The notes beneath the pieces are model-generated. The model saw nothing but the letters and a program-made list of their open reading frames with translations, was not told where the DNA came from and did no database searches. A DNA stretch of 64,000 nt from Anaerolineae bacterium (lineage in GTDB: Bacteria; Chloroflexota; Anaerolineae; Promineifilales; Promineifilaceae). Shown here piece after piece: positions 17,368 through 26,091 of this stretch. The DNA lies in the NCBI GenBank assembly GCA_020848035.1, contig JADLAX010000065.1:124001-188000 (forward strand), read 5' to 3'. Positions within the stretch are counted from its first letter, which is position 1; every line of letters starts with the position of its first letter. The position numbers and the translations under genes are program-made.

Positions 17368-18066
17368 TCAGCGACTAAAGTCACGTTCCGCTTCCGCGAG
17401 CTGTTTTAAGACTGCGTCGTTGACAATCGTGATCTTGCCGCGCTCAATTTCTACTGCGCCACGGGCTTTAAATTCTTTCAGCAGCCGATTGATCACTTCG
17501 CGCACGCTGCCCAGCTCATCGGCGAGCTGCTGGTGGGTGGTGTAGAGCAGCGGCCCCCGGCGCAGCAGCAGCGCCGCCAGCCGCTGGTCCAGCTTGTGAA
17601 AGGTGACCTCTTCGATGAGCTTGAGCAGCTGGGCCAGGCGCTGGCCGAAAAATTGGAACACTTGCAGGCGGAATGGTTCGGATTGGGTGATGAGATCGAT
17701 AAACAATGGTTTGGGGATGACAACGGCCGTTACTGGCCGATCGACAATGCCATAAGCCGCATACGACTGGTTGCCCAACAGGCAGCTCACGGTGAGGATG
17801 CAGCTGTCGCCGGGGCGAATGCGGTAGAGCATGATTTCTCGCCCGGAAACATCGGGCTTCACCACCCGCACGCTGCCAGACAGGGGCATGACGAAGTTGA
17901 GGCAGGCATCACCTTCCTGAAAGAGGAGGTGGTTGGCGGGCAGGTGGAGGGGAACGGCCGTCTGGCACACCAGGTGCTGCAGCGAGGCGGGCATCTGGTG
18001 AATGGTGGGGTAGTGAAAGAGCAGTTGGCTTAGAATGGTTTCAGTGAGCACGGTGTTGTTCCTCAT
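17368..18066 (-). CDS. Crp/Fnr family transcriptional regulator
   Basis: A 232-residue regulator with an N-terminal cyclic-nucleotide-binding-like beta roll (about residues 25-145, including LFQEGDACLNFVMPLSGSVRVV) and a C-terminal winged helix. The recognition-helix region is TTHQQLADELGSVREVINRL, a standard HTH_Crp motif. No Cys cluster for an iron-sulfur centre of the Fnr type is visible. It lies between the PKD surface protein and a flippase-like membrane gene, all on the - strand, and may control them. Signal unknown. Confidence 0.93.
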   Translation of the reverse strand: MRNNTVLTETILSQLLFHYPTIHQMPASLQHLVCQTAVPLHLPANHLLFQEGDACLNFVMPLSGSVRVVKPDVSGREIMLYRIRPGDSCILTVSCLLGNQSYAAYGIVDRPVTAVVIPKPLFIDLITQSEPFRLQVFQFFGQRLAQLLKLIEEVTFHKLDQRLAALLLRRGPLLYTTHQQLADELGSVREVINRLLKEFKARGAVEIERGKITIVNDAVLKQLAEAERDFSR

Positions 18067-18082
18067 TCATGGCAGCTGTCTG

Positions 18083-19114
18083 CTACAAGCGGTTGCCTGT
18101 TAATTCCGGTGGTGCAACCTTAAACGAATCGCCCAGCGAGTGGGTCAGCCGTTGGAAGGAGACCTGGATGCTGTTCAGCCCCACGAGACCCGCCAGCACC
18201 ATCAGCAAAAAGTTGATGGCATGGTAAAGCACCGCCAGCGAGGCAGCGGCTTCGGCGGGCTGCCCCAGCGCCGTCATCGCGGCAATCACCCCCATGTGGA
18301 AGACGCCAATCTGTCCCGGTGACGACGGGGCCGCCACGGCAAATGCGCCCACAATCATGATAAAGGTGGCATTCAGCCAGGAAGCTGGCAGATGCACTGC
18401 CTGGAGCGCGGCGTCGTAGGCCAGCACCACGGGCAGCCAGGTGAGCAGGCTCAGTCCCAGCAGGGCCAGCGCGGTGCGCCACTGGGTAAAGGCGGCCAGG
18501 CCGTCCAGCAAGCTGTCGAGCTGCTGGTGGAGTTTGGCCGAGGCCAGTCGAGGGATTTTGTGGCCCAGCCCGGTGAGCAGGGTGTGGGCCAACGGCCGTT
18601 TGTTAGCCACCACCATCAAAAAGAGAATCAGGCCCAGCGCCGCCACGCCAGACAACAGCGCCGTCTGCCGCAGCCAGTCGGGTAAAGTGTCGATTTGGCG
18701 CAGGGCCAGCGGCAGCAGCAGCACCATCAGCAGCATGTCTAGCAGCCGCTCCACCACCATCGTAGTGACGCCCTGCGGCACGGAAAGGCCGGGCTGCTGC
18801 CCCACCAGCACCGCCCGCGCTACGTCGCCCAGGCGGAAGGGGAGCAGCTGGGTCAGCATTTGGCCCACGTTTTGGATGTGGAACAGCCGGGTTTGGCCAA
18901 TGCGCGGCCCCAACAAAAAGCGCCAGCGCACGGCGCGCAAAAAGAGGTAGAGGGTGAGGTAAACGGCCGTCCCCAGCAAATAACGCTCATCGGCTTGCTG
19001 AATGGCGTGGGCAATCTCGGCTGGTTTGATTACCCAAAACATGCCACCCAGACACAACAAACTGATGGCCATCCCCAGGAAAAATTGTCGTCTTTTCTGT
19101 GTGCTTACCTGCAT
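18083..19114 (-). CDS. Flippase-like integral membrane protein (UPF0104/LPG synthase transmembrane-region family)
   Basis: A 343-residue polytopic membrane protein with about eight hydrophobic segments. It matches the lysylphosphatidylglycerol-synthase transmembrane-region/AglD family: FLRAVRWRFLLGP near the second segment, GQMLTQLLPFRLGDVARAVLVG, TTMVVERLLDML, and the late SPGQIGVFHMGVIAAM segment. Family members move or tether lipid-linked sugars or phospholipids. It is 17 nt upstream of the Crp/Fnr gene, so they may be co-expressed. Membrane glycosyltransferases lie upstream, fitting a role in glycolipid or glycoprotein assembly. Substrate unknown. Confidence 0.85.
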   Translation of the reverse strand: MQVSTQKRRQFFLGMAISLLCLGGMFWVIKPAEIAHAIQQADERYLLGTAVYLTLYLFLRAVRWRFLLGPRIGQTRLFHIQNVGQMLTQLLPFRLGDVARAVLVGQQPGLSVPQGVTTMVVERLLDMLLMVLLLPLALRQIDTLPDWLRQTALLSGVAALGLILFLMVVANKRPLAHTLLTGLGHKIPRLASAKLHQQLDSLLDGLAAFTQWRTALALLGLSLLTWLPVVLAYDAALQAVHLPASWLNATFIMIVGAFAVAAPSSPGQIGVFHMGVIAAMTALGQPAEAAASLAVLYHAINFLLMVLAGLVGLNSIQVSFQRLTHSLGDSFKVAPPELTGNRL

Positions 19115-19469
19115 TTTTTCGCTCCCTTTTGACTGAACTTGACTTGTTTGCTGGTAAGTTACCTTCAGGCCAGAAAAGTAACGGAATTGCTTAGAGCTGT
19201 TCCTGAATAAAGAGATGAAGAATTTAGGTCACAGATTCACACAGATAAACGCAGATTTTTGTTCGTATCTGGTAACCGATAAGTTGGTATCCCGCACGAG
19301 GGCGCTTCGCGCCACGTGCGGGCAAAGGTCTGTTGAAGCTTTTGGCTACAGAGGGGAGAGAGAATTTAGACTGAAAAAAAAGAGTGGTCCACAGCTTGCA
19401 CAGACGTCACAGATTTTTCGGTTTAAATCTGCGTAATCGGTGTAATCTGTGGATCGTTTCTGGGTTGGG
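19115..19469. repeat. Gene-free stretch with ATCTGTG-type and CCCGCACGAG-type repeats
   Basis: No gene was recognised. Sequences related to CACAGATT...CGCAGATT occur at 19225-19258 and 19386-19457, matching repeats elsewhere in the window. At 19271-19323 GGTAACCG is followed by GTTGGTATCCCGCACGAGGG and a small GCG hairpin; a close copy is at 61491-61541. The left end holds the leader of the flippase-like gene. Confidence 0.7.
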
Positions 19470-20684
19470 TCAGGCGACCCAGTAGCCGTTGGCGTAGAGG
19501 GCGGTGAAGAGGGCGAGGAGGGGGAGGGAAACGGCCGTTACCACCTTATCTACCCACGGATGCTCGCCCCACTCGGCCAGCAAAATGAAGGCGGGGAACA
19601 GCACCCACATGTAGCGCCGCTGGCTCATCAGCAGGCCAGAGCTGAAGGGAATGACCACGCCCAGCAGCACAAAGGCGGCTTCGGCGTAGCGCCCCTTAGC
19701 CAGCAGCACCAGGCCCAGAATAAGGAACACGGTGACAAACGTGAAGTCGATCCAGTTGTCGAAATGAATCTGCCCGGTGACAAACGTTTGCAGCCAGCCG
19801 ATAGACGGCCGTTGCAGCAAATTCCCCACCGTCACAAATGGCGATTGCGGCACCCGCCCCCACGCCGCCGAAGCGCTGGCAAACGCCAGGGCATCACCAA
19901 AAATGTACCAGAGGTAGGCCATGAAGCTGGCCAGCCCCAGCGGGGCGCTGGCCGGAACCAGCAGCGCCCACCGCGACGGCCGTTCCCCTTCTGCATTGGC
20001 CCGCCACTGCCGCCACCACTCCAGCAGCAGCATGGGCACGATGATGAGGCCCACCAGGCGACACAGCGTGGCGGCAATGGCCAACGGCAGGCTGATACGC
20101 CACTGGCCGCGCCGGGCAAAATAGTACGCGCCAATCGTCGTGAGCAAAAAGAGGGATTCGGTATAAATCGCTGAGCCGTAAAAGGCCATGGGGAAGATGA
20201 GCAGGTACCAGACGGCGCGATCGGCGATCCTGGCTGAGTAATTTTCGGCAACAAGGCGGTAGAAGAAGACGGCCGTACCCCACAGCGCCAGATTGCTAAC
20301 GAGAATGCCCGAAACGGCCGCATCCCCCGTCAGCGGCGTAATGACCGCCATCAGCAGGGGCAGCAGCGGGAAAAAAGCCACCGAGGGCAGCGGGACGCCC
20401 TGGAATTTATACCCCTCTTCCACAATGCTGATGTAAAAGCCCGTGTCCCAGCGGCTGGCAAACACGTCCAGCAAAATATTTTCCGTGCCGCGCAGGTGAT
20501 ACGGCGGCGGGGCGGTGGCATCCAGCAGCAGCGGCACCGCCAGGTAGGCCACCAGCAGCACCCCCAGCCGGGTGGCCACAAACACCAGCGTGGGCAGCCA
20601 CAGCCAGCGCGGCAAAGTCAAGCTGGTTAAGCGGCTAAACAGCGTTTCTGTTAAAGGGGTCTGTTGGTCTAATTTCACGTCCAT
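19470..20684 (-). CDS. Polytopic mannosyltransferase-like protein (PIG-V/GT-C type)
   Basis: A 404-residue integral membrane protein with roughly ten hydrophobic segments. Early segments contain ASRWDTGFYISIVEEGY followed by VAFFPLLPLLM, the pattern of PIG-V-like GT-C glycosyltransferases, where the acidic residue of the first outer loop is catalytic. Later YLLIFPMAFYGSAIYTESLF also fits this family. Such enzymes use polyprenyl-phosphate sugars at the outer membrane face. It precedes two small secreted proteins and another GT-C-like gene, so the cluster may glycosylate exported proteins. Acceptor unknown. Confidence 0.82.
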   Translation of the reverse strand: MDVKLDQQTPLTETLFSRLTSLTLPRWLWLPTLVFVATRLGVLLVAYLAVPLLLDATAPPPYHLRGTENILLDVFASRWDTGFYISIVEEGYKFQGVPLPSVAFFPLLPLLMAVITPLTGDAAVSGILVSNLALWGTAVFFYRLVAENYSARIADRAVWYLLIFPMAFYGSAIYTESLFLLTTIGAYYFARRGQWRISLPLAIAATLCRLVGLIIVPMLLLEWWRQWRANAEGERPSRWALLVPASAPLGLASFMAYLWYIFGDALAFASASAAWGRVPQSPFVTVGNLLQRPSIGWLQTFVTGQIHFDNWIDFTFVTVFLILGLVLLAKGRYAEAAFVLLGVVIPFSSGLLMSQRRYMWVLFPAFILLAEWGEHPWVDKVVTAVSLPLLALFTALYANGYWVA

Positions 20685-20736
20685 CTTCTTACCTGTTTGA
20701 GGGGATAATCCAGCAATTACAAATATGGCAATTTTT

Positions 20737-20887
20737 GTAGGGGCGGGACGGCGCGGAGCAGTTCAGGCGTAACAGGTAGCCTCGCTTCCGCGCCGTCTCG
20801 CCCAACACGAACGGCATTCTGGGCGAGACAGGCGGGAGAAAAGGCTTTGGTAATAAGCCCGGTTGTTTCCCGCCTGTCCTGCCCTAC
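20737..20887. repeat. GTAGGGGC...GCCCTAC palindromic element
   Basis: A GC-rich element of about 150 bp bounded by GTAGGGGC (20737) and GCCCTAC (ending 20887). It contains two large imperfect stems: GGGCGGGACGGCGCGGA with TCCGCGCCGTCTCGCCC, and GGGCGAGACAGGCGGGA with TCCCGCCTGTCCTGCCC. Elements with the same outer ends lie at 30745-30821, inside a gene, and at 32411-32486. The rest of the 20685-21072 gap shows no gene. Confidence 0.75.
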
Positions 20888-21072
20888 CAAACTTCGAACT
20901 GCTAGGTAATACTTTTTTGAAAGTGACTCTCATCTGTAAATTGAGTACAATGAAAACAGTCTGGCGGTCTGGCCTACATTGATTTTGGGAAACCATCTGT
21001 TGTGACCAAACCGCCATAACTACCTGAGCTGCGATGATGTAGATAGTGCCGCTATCTCATCATTGCAGCTTT

Positions 21073-21540
21073 TTATTGGGGCAGTCGTTCACCAAAGACA
21101 AACAGCCGACCCATAAACCCATCCGGGGCCCAGACCAGGGGCGCATCTTCGCGCAGGGTGAAGCCCTGGGTGGCCGAGGCGTTCATGTCTACCTCCAGGG
21201 TGATATCGTAATGCCCCAGCGCCACGGGAGCCGTTGGGCTTTGCACGATGAACTGAGCCATGCCTTGCCCATCGGTCATGACGCGGCCCAGGTAACGGCC
21301 GTTCACAAACACAGTCGCAGGCTTGTGCGCCGGGAAGCCGGAGCCGGTAAAGGCAAACTGGCTGCCCAGCGCCCCTTCGCTGGCGTGTACGGACAGTTCC
21401 GGCGCGTACACGCCAGCCATCATGCGCCATTCCAGCGCGGCGGCGGGACGATCGACGTAGGGCACCATGGCCACACCGACCAGCAGGATGACCAGAGCAA
21501 ACAGGGCTCGTACGATCGTCCGAAGAGTGAATTGTTTCAT
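21073..21540 (-). CDS. Small secreted protein, paralogue of the next gene
   Basis: A 155-residue exported protein. It has a signal peptide or N-terminal membrane anchor (residues about 8-37, VRALFALVILLVGVAMVPYV) and a single beta-sandwich-like domain with the marker GALGSQFAFTGSGFPAHKPA and VFVNGRYLGRVMTDGQGMAQF. It shares layout and wording with the protein encoded at 21631-22110, so the two arose by duplication. The fold resembles IPT/TIG-like Ig domains. Function is unknown; it may be a surface or matrix protein. A GGAGG ribosome site precedes the ATG. Confidence 0.85.
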   Translation of the reverse strand: MKQFTLRTIVRALFALVILLVGVAMVPYVDRPAAALEWRMMAGVYAPELSVHASEGALGSQFAFTGSGFPAHKPATVFVNGRYLGRVMTDGQGMAQFIVQSPTAPVALGHYDITLEVDMNASATQGFTLREDAPLVWAPDGFMGRLFVFGERLPQ

Positions 21541-21586
21541 AGTTACCTCCTTCGCAACTTGAAAACGGTGAATAGAAATTTGTTAG

Positions 21587-21615
21587 CGGGAACGGCCGTA
21601 GTACGGCCGTTCCCG
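21587..21615. repeat. 14-bp inverted repeat built from two ACGGCCGT palindromes
   Basis: Arms 21587-21600 and 21602-21615 (CGGGAACGGCCGTA and its complement) flank one central base. Each arm carries ACGGCCGT, the octamer repeated throughout the window. It lies between the two paralogous secreted-protein genes and may act as a transcript-end or processing hairpin. Confidence 0.8.
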
Positions 21616-21630
21616 GCAAAACCACATTTG

Positions 21631-22110
21631 TTAACGCTGCACAAAGGGCAAAAAGGTGCTGCTGCCCGTCGTCCCCAGAATGGGTCCGCTGAAACCACCT
21701 GGCGGATTCACCACCAGCTCGGCGCTGTCTACCGTGATCATTTTGAAGGCCGACACGTTGGCATCTGTCTCCATCACCACGGTCAGTGCGCCATCCGGCA
21801 CGCCGGTTGTGTCGATGATAAAGCGGCCCGTGCCGCTGCTGTCGGTGGTCACGCCGCCGACGACCTGGCCATTCACAAAAATGACGGCCAGGTGGTTGGG
21901 CTGGTAGCCCGAGCCGGTAAAGGCAAACTGACTACCTGGCGCACCCTGGTTATCGCTGACGCTGAGGTCGGGAGTGTAGGCATCGCCAAACAGCTCCCAG
22001 TTGATGGCCGCGCGGGCACTGCCCACATACGGCAACAGCAGCACCCCGCCCAGCAAAACCAATAGGGCAATTATCAATCGTTGCACGACTTCTTTTTTTT
22101 CTTGATTCAT
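21631..22110 (-). CDS. Small secreted protein, paralogue of the preceding gene
   Basis: A 159-residue exported protein with an N-terminal hydrophobic signal or anchor (RLIIALLVLLGGVLLLPYVG) and one beta domain carrying GAPGSQFAFTGSGYQPNH and VIFVNGQVVGGVTTDSSGTGRF, the same pattern as its neighbour at 21073. The C-terminus ends TFLPFVQR, a short tail seen in exported proteins of this region. The ATG at 22110 is chosen because AGGAGG (22115-22120) precedes it; the longer frame runs into an intergenic repeat. Function unknown. Confidence 0.85.
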   Translation of the reverse strand: MNQEKKEVVQRLIIALLVLLGGVLLLPYVGSARAAINWELFGDAYTPDLSVSDNQGAPGSQFAFTGSGYQPNHLAVIFVNGQVVGGVTTDSSGTGRFIIDTTGVPDGALTVVMETDANVSAFKMITVDSAELVVNPPGGFSGPILGTTGSSTFLPFVQR

Positions 22111-22129
22111 AGAGCCTCCTCTGAAAATA

Positions 22130-22194
22130 GGCCGCGGATTGCGCGGATTAACGCGGATGAAATCTGTGAAATTCTGTGTCCTTTTCATTCATGG
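22130..22194. repeat. CGCGGATT/ATCTGTG dispersed repeat
   Basis: Reads GCCGCGGATTGCGCGGATT, then AACGCGGATGAAATCTGTG, then a tail ending TGTCCTTTTCATTCATG. The same modules occur in inverse order at 26019-26072 and, with variation, at 42523-42598, always outside genes. Confidence 0.8.
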
Positions 22195-22250
22195 TGGCTT
22201 CGACGTGAGCTCAGCCGAACGTTGAGCCTGGGCTCATGTTGTCTCCTTCA

Positions 22251-23786
22251 TTACGGCATTGGCTCCAGCCGCCGCTCCAGCTTGTACACGGGACCAACGG
22301 GAACGGCCGTTGCCTGCTGCAGCAGCGTCATGGAAGGGTTGTTGATGTAAATCGGCCGTGTGTCCAGCTGGCTCAGAATCAGCTCCTCCATCGCCGCGCC
22401 GGGAATGAGGAAGCGGTTGATCGTTTGCACGTCGGGGCGCTGCCCTTCCACCAGCTGCAAATATTGCACCGCAGGCACCGTGTCCCACCAGCCCAGCACC
22501 AGCGCGTTGGGTTCCACCTCGGCCAGAATCGTCTCGGCCATTTCGCGGGTGCTCCAGTCAGCGGAGCGGTCCACCAGGGACCAGTTCAGCCCTACGGCCA
22601 GCAGCACCGCGCCCAGCGCCACGCCGCGCAGCAGCCAGGGGGAGAGCTGCGGCTGGACCTGGCTTTGCAGCCACAGCGCCAGCTGCTGGTAACCCACGCC
22701 CAACCAGATGGCCCAGATGAGGTAGGTGGGCAAATACATCGTGTCTTTGTCGACGACGCGGTAGTTGATGTAGAAGATGGCGTTGGCCAGAAAGATCAGC
22801 AGCAGCAGGCCGCCCAGCCGCCAGTTGCGCCGCATGAGCACCACCAGCCCCAGCAGCCCCGGCCCAATGCCGATGGCCAGGAACGCCGTCCAGAGCTGAG
22901 CGCCATAAGCCGCCATCTGCGGCCACACTTCGTTGAGCTGATAGCCAAACATCTGCCCGGCAAACGACTGCCCGGTGATGAGCCACCAGAAGCCGGAAAA
23001 GCTCATCAGGTTAACGGGATGGAAAACACCCGCCGCGTCATATTCGCCCGCATAGTTGAAGAGGGGCTGGCTGGCATAACGCAGGGGCAGCACCAAAAAG
23101 ACGGTGAGGCCCAGCAAGACGGCCGTTCCCGCCGCCGCCCACACCCGCCAATTTTTGAATGATGCCGGATGGCTGGTGAGCACAAACCAGACCGCGCCGG
23201 GCACCAGCAGCACCGTGGCCATGTGGTTGCCCAGGCTGAGGGTCATCAGGCAGATGGGCAGCGCCAGGCGCAGCGGCGTCGGTGCATCGGCCCAGCGCAG
23301 CAGGCTGAGGATGATGCCCGCCAGCAGCGCCGTGTGCAGCGTGTACACCTCGGCGATGAGGGACATGGCCCAGAAATAGGGCGCGGTGGCCAGCAGCCCC
23401 AGCGCCCCCAGGCGCAGCCACGGCTCCACCTGGAGGCGGCGCAAAATGTACTCGGCTTGCAGCAGCGTGATGGCACCCAGAAAGGCAGAAAAGAGGTTCA
23501 TGCGGTAGCCCATGTCGCTGCTAAGCGGCAGCCAGGACCACACTTTGCCGACCAGCAGGTACAGCGGGTACCCTGTGGCCCGGATGATGCCGTTGCTGGC
23601 CACCGCCGTGGTAAATTCGGCGCTGTCCAGGTTGTAGATGGTGGGGGCCAGGGTGAGCCAGTAGAGCAAAAAGGGCAGGATGAATACGGCCGTTGCCTGC
23701 CAATCCAGCCGGGCCAGCCACAGCCACCAGCCGCTGCGGCTTTCTTCCGAACGCACAAAAGAGGGCAAGGGGATCATCTTAAACAT
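22251..23786 (-). CDS. DUF2723-type polytopic glycosyltransferase-like protein
   Basis: A 511-residue integral membrane protein of the DUF2723 (TMEM260-like) GT-C family, which includes protein O-mannosyltransferase-like enzymes. The first loop has LAPTIYNLDSAEFTTAVA, with the acidic residues expected for catalysis, followed by ATGYPLYLLVGKVWSWLP. About ten further hydrophobic segments and a soluble C-terminal tail follow. The ATG at 23786 is supported by CAGGAG (about 23793-23798) upstream; the longer frame lies in intergenic sequence. Together with the PIG-V-like gene it suggests glycosylation of exported proteins. Confidence 0.85.
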   Translation of the reverse strand: MFKMIPLPSFVRSEESRSGWWLWLARLDWQATAVFILPFLLYWLTLAPTIYNLDSAEFTTAVASNGIIRATGYPLYLLVGKVWSWLPLSSDMGYRMNLFSAFLGAITLLQAEYILRRLQVEPWLRLGALGLLATAPYFWAMSLIAEVYTLHTALLAGIILSLLRWADAPTPLRLALPICLMTLSLGNHMATVLLVPGAVWFVLTSHPASFKNWRVWAAAGTAVLLGLTVFLVLPLRYASQPLFNYAGEYDAAGVFHPVNLMSFSGFWWLITGQSFAGQMFGYQLNEVWPQMAAYGAQLWTAFLAIGIGPGLLGLVVLMRRNWRLGGLLLLIFLANAIFYINYRVVDKDTMYLPTYLIWAIWLGVGYQQLALWLQSQVQPQLSPWLLRGVALGAVLLAVGLNWSLVDRSADWSTREMAETILAEVEPNALVLGWWDTVPAVQYLQLVEGQRPDVQTINRFLIPGAAMEELILSQLDTRPIYINNPSMTLLQQATAVPVGPVYKLERRLEPMP

Positions 23787-24010
23787 ACTTACTTCTCCTG
23801 CTGGAAATAGGACACCGATAAACACAGATGAGCAGACAAAATCTGGGCGCATCATGCACCAATCTGCAAGCGCACTATGCGCCAAATCTGCTGATTTTGA
23901 TTCATGGCCGTGTGCCCAAGGACACGAGGGTGCGGAAGTGCCATACGGCCGTTACGCCAATGAGTGAAGCAGCTGGCTAAAAAGTAACGGTATTGGGGTT
24001 TGCTTTTGCT

Positions 24011-25237
24011 TTAGTCGTCGCGACGGCCGTTGTCATTGTCATTGTCGTTGTCATTATCATTGTCGCCATCGTTGTTGTTATCGCCGTCGTTATCGTTGTC
24101 ATTGTCGCCGTTGTTATCGTTGTTGTTGTCATTGCCGCCGCCGGAGTTGTCATTACCGTTGTCGCCGTTGTTGTCATTGTCGCCATCGTTGTCGTTGTCA
24201 TTGTCATTGCCACCACTGCCAGCGTTGTCGTTATTGTTGTCATCATTGACCACGGTGGTTGGCTGCGGCTGCGGCGTGGCAGTCGGCGGTATGGCGGTGG
24301 GCGGGACGGCCGTTGCCGTCGGGGTAGCCGTTCCCGTGGGCAGTTCACCCGTGGGAGTGCTGGTCAGCGTGGCCGTGGGTGTGCTCGATCCGTCGGGCGT
24401 GGCAGACGCCGGCGGCGTAGCCGAGGCCGTGGCCGTGACTGTCAGCGTTGGGGTAACGCTGCTGGTTGGGGGCACCGTAGGCGAGGGTGTGGTGGTACCG
24501 GTCGCAACGGCCGTTGTTGTGGCCGGTGGGGTGGTGGTGGCCGTGGCTGGCCCATCTTCCAGCACCACGATGCGGCTGGCGACAAAATGACCGTTGGCGG
24601 CACGGCCGTTTACCAGCACCAATGCCCCAATCACTGCGTACCCCTCGACCTGGGTCTGGTCGCTCACCGCCACGGGCACCCCGGCAATAATCCAGTTGCT
24701 GCCCTGTCTGGTGTTGAGTCGCCCTTCAAACGAAAGTTCGGCCGTCTGGTTGGTGCGCAGCAGGGCTTTTACTTCGCGCACCCGCTCCTCATTGAGCTGG
24801 CGGTTCAGGCTGAAAACGGCCGTAGCGTCCCCCGCCTGCTCCACCTGGTAAGATTCCACCAACAGTTTGGCCCCGTACAGCGCATCCCCCGGTAACGCCG
24901 ACGCCGAGGCAAACAGCAGGGTGAAGCCAAACAGCACCACAAACGTTGCCAGGGCGGCCAGCGGCAGCAAGGTGCGCTGCACGCTGCGCCAGGAAAAGCG
25001 CGACTGCCGCGCTTCGGCACGCAGCTGGGCCGCCTGCTGCAAAAACAGCTTCTGCGACTGGCGTTTGGCGGCCAGGCTGGGCTGCAGCGGCAGCTGCTGC
25101 AAATGAACAAACACAGCCAGAAATTTCTCAATTTCGGCCGCAGCGTGGGGATGCTGCGCCAGCAGCGTTGCCAGCGGTACCCCCGCCTCAAACTGCTCCA
25201 GGCATTCAAACAGGAGTTGTTCTTCGACAATTTTCAT
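24011..25237 (-). CDS. Membrane anti-sigma-like protein with DUF5667/DUF5666-type domains and Asn-Asp repeat tail
   Basis: A 408-residue single-pass protein. The cytoplasmic part (1-90) is helical and a likely sigma-binding domain. A membrane segment follows (about 92-115, LPLAALATFVVLFGFTLLFA), then SALPGDALYGAKLLVES (DUF5667-like), a small beta domain around NWIIAGVPVAVSDQTQVEG (DUF5666-like), a long Thr/Pro/Ala linker, and about 70 residues made almost only of Asn, Asp and Gly. The start overlaps the ECF sigma stop by 4 nt (ATGA), which supports an anti-sigma role. The acidic tail may bind calcium or span the envelope. Confidence 0.85.
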   Translation of the reverse strand: MKIVEEQLLFECLEQFEAGVPLATLLAQHPHAAAEIEKFLAVFVHLQQLPLQPSLAAKRQSQKLFLQQAAQLRAEARQSRFSWRSVQRTLLPLAALATFVVLFGFTLLFASASALPGDALYGAKLLVESYQVEQAGDATAVFSLNRQLNEERVREVKALLRTNQTAELSFEGRLNTRQGSNWIIAGVPVAVSDQTQVEGYAVIGALVLVNGRAANGHFVASRIVVLEDGPATATTTPPATTTAVATGTTTPSPTVPPTSSVTPTLTVTATASATPPASATPDGSSTPTATLTSTPTGELPTGTATPTATAVPPTAIPPTATPQPQPTTVVNDDNNNDNAGSGGNDNDNDNDGDNDNNGDNGNDNSGGGNDNNNDNNGDNDNDNDGDNNNDGDNDNDNDNDNDNGRRDD

Positions 25238-25779
25238 GCCAGCACTCCTTGCAGCGTAATGCGCTGGGAAATGGAGGCAATGGCCCGCGCCTGGAGCATT
25301 TTGACCGACCCCTCACTTTTGCCCATCGTTTGGGCCACTTCCTGGATGGGCATACCAAAACCAAAGCGCAGTGCCAGCACGTTTTGCTGTTCTGGCGTCA
25401 GGCTGTCCATCACCGCCTTGAGATTTTCGTTTTGCAAAATGGTGTCTACCTGGTGATCCAGGCTTTGTTCGCCGGTGGCAATATCCTCATGCAGCATCGT
25501 GAAGCTGTCCCGCTTTTGGCGCCGGTAATGTTCCTTGAGCACCAGCGAGGCGGTGCCGTACAGCCAGCCGCGCAGGGTATTTTGCGGGGCGCTTTTTTCG
25601 CGAACGGCCGTCAAAAACCGCAAAAACACGTCGCTGGTGAGATCTTCGGCCGTTTGGGTGTCGTTCACGCGGAAGGCCACAAAACGGTAGATCGCATCGT
25701 AATATTTGTCGTGCACCTCGGCCAGCGCTTCCTGGTCTAAAGAACGGACACGTTGCAGCAGTTTCATTTCGTCAAACAT
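25234..25779 (-). CDS. ECF-type RNA polymerase sigma factor
   Basis: A 181-residue extracytoplasmic-function sigma factor. Region 2 is visible as YYDAIYRFVAFRVNDTQTAEDLTSDVFLRF and region 4 as LTPEQQNVLALRFGFGMP followed by EVAQTMGKSEGSVKMLQARA, a helix-turn-helix for the -35 element. The ATG at 25779 (MFDEMKLL) gives a normal family length; the longer frame adds a non-conserved extension over intergenic DNA. Coupled by ATGA overlap to its membrane partner, it probably responds to an envelope signal. Confidence 0.95.
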   Translation of the reverse strand: MFDEMKLLQRVRSLDQEALAEVHDKYYDAIYRFVAFRVNDTQTAEDLTSDVFLRFLTAVREKSAPQNTLRGWLYGTASLVLKEHYRRQKRDSFTMLHEDIATGEQSLDHQVDTILQNENLKAVMDSLTPEQQNVLALRFGFGMPIQEVAQTMGKSEGSVKMLQARAIASISQRITLQGVLA

Positions 25780-26091
25780 AAGAACAGTTCCCACAGTCGT
25801 TAATTGAATGCTTTCATTGTAGGCTGCGGGCCATGTTGGCAGTAGGGGAGAAGGTCGCGACCTGGTTCGGACCTTGGGCCACAGTTGATCAGACCTTAGT
25901 CTATGTGAGGGAATGGCCAAAGTCGGTATAATGCGCCTTTGCCAGAGGGCAAAGATTTCTTATCTGTGCAATCTGTGGATTATTTTCGAAGCGACGACAC
26001 CACCTATCGTTGAGCATCATGAATGAAAAGGACACAGATTTAATCCGCGTTAATCCGCGCAATCCGCGGCCTGTTTTCGAAGGAGTGGGGC
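25780..26091. promoter_or_regulatory. Divergent intergenic region between the sigma factor and histidine kinase genes
   Basis: No gene. The 10-bp palindrome GGTCGCGACC lies at 25853-25862 and TATAAT at 25927-25932, pointing right with no clear -35 box. From about 25962 to 26072 the sequence is a mix of the ATCTGTG and CGCGGATT dispersed repeats, ending just before the kinase ribosome site GAAGGAGTG. Confidence 0.5.

Noticed and set aside
24030..24590. Leu/Ser-rich + strand frame
   Set aside because: It is the complement of the Asn-Asp repeat of the anti-sigma-like gene.
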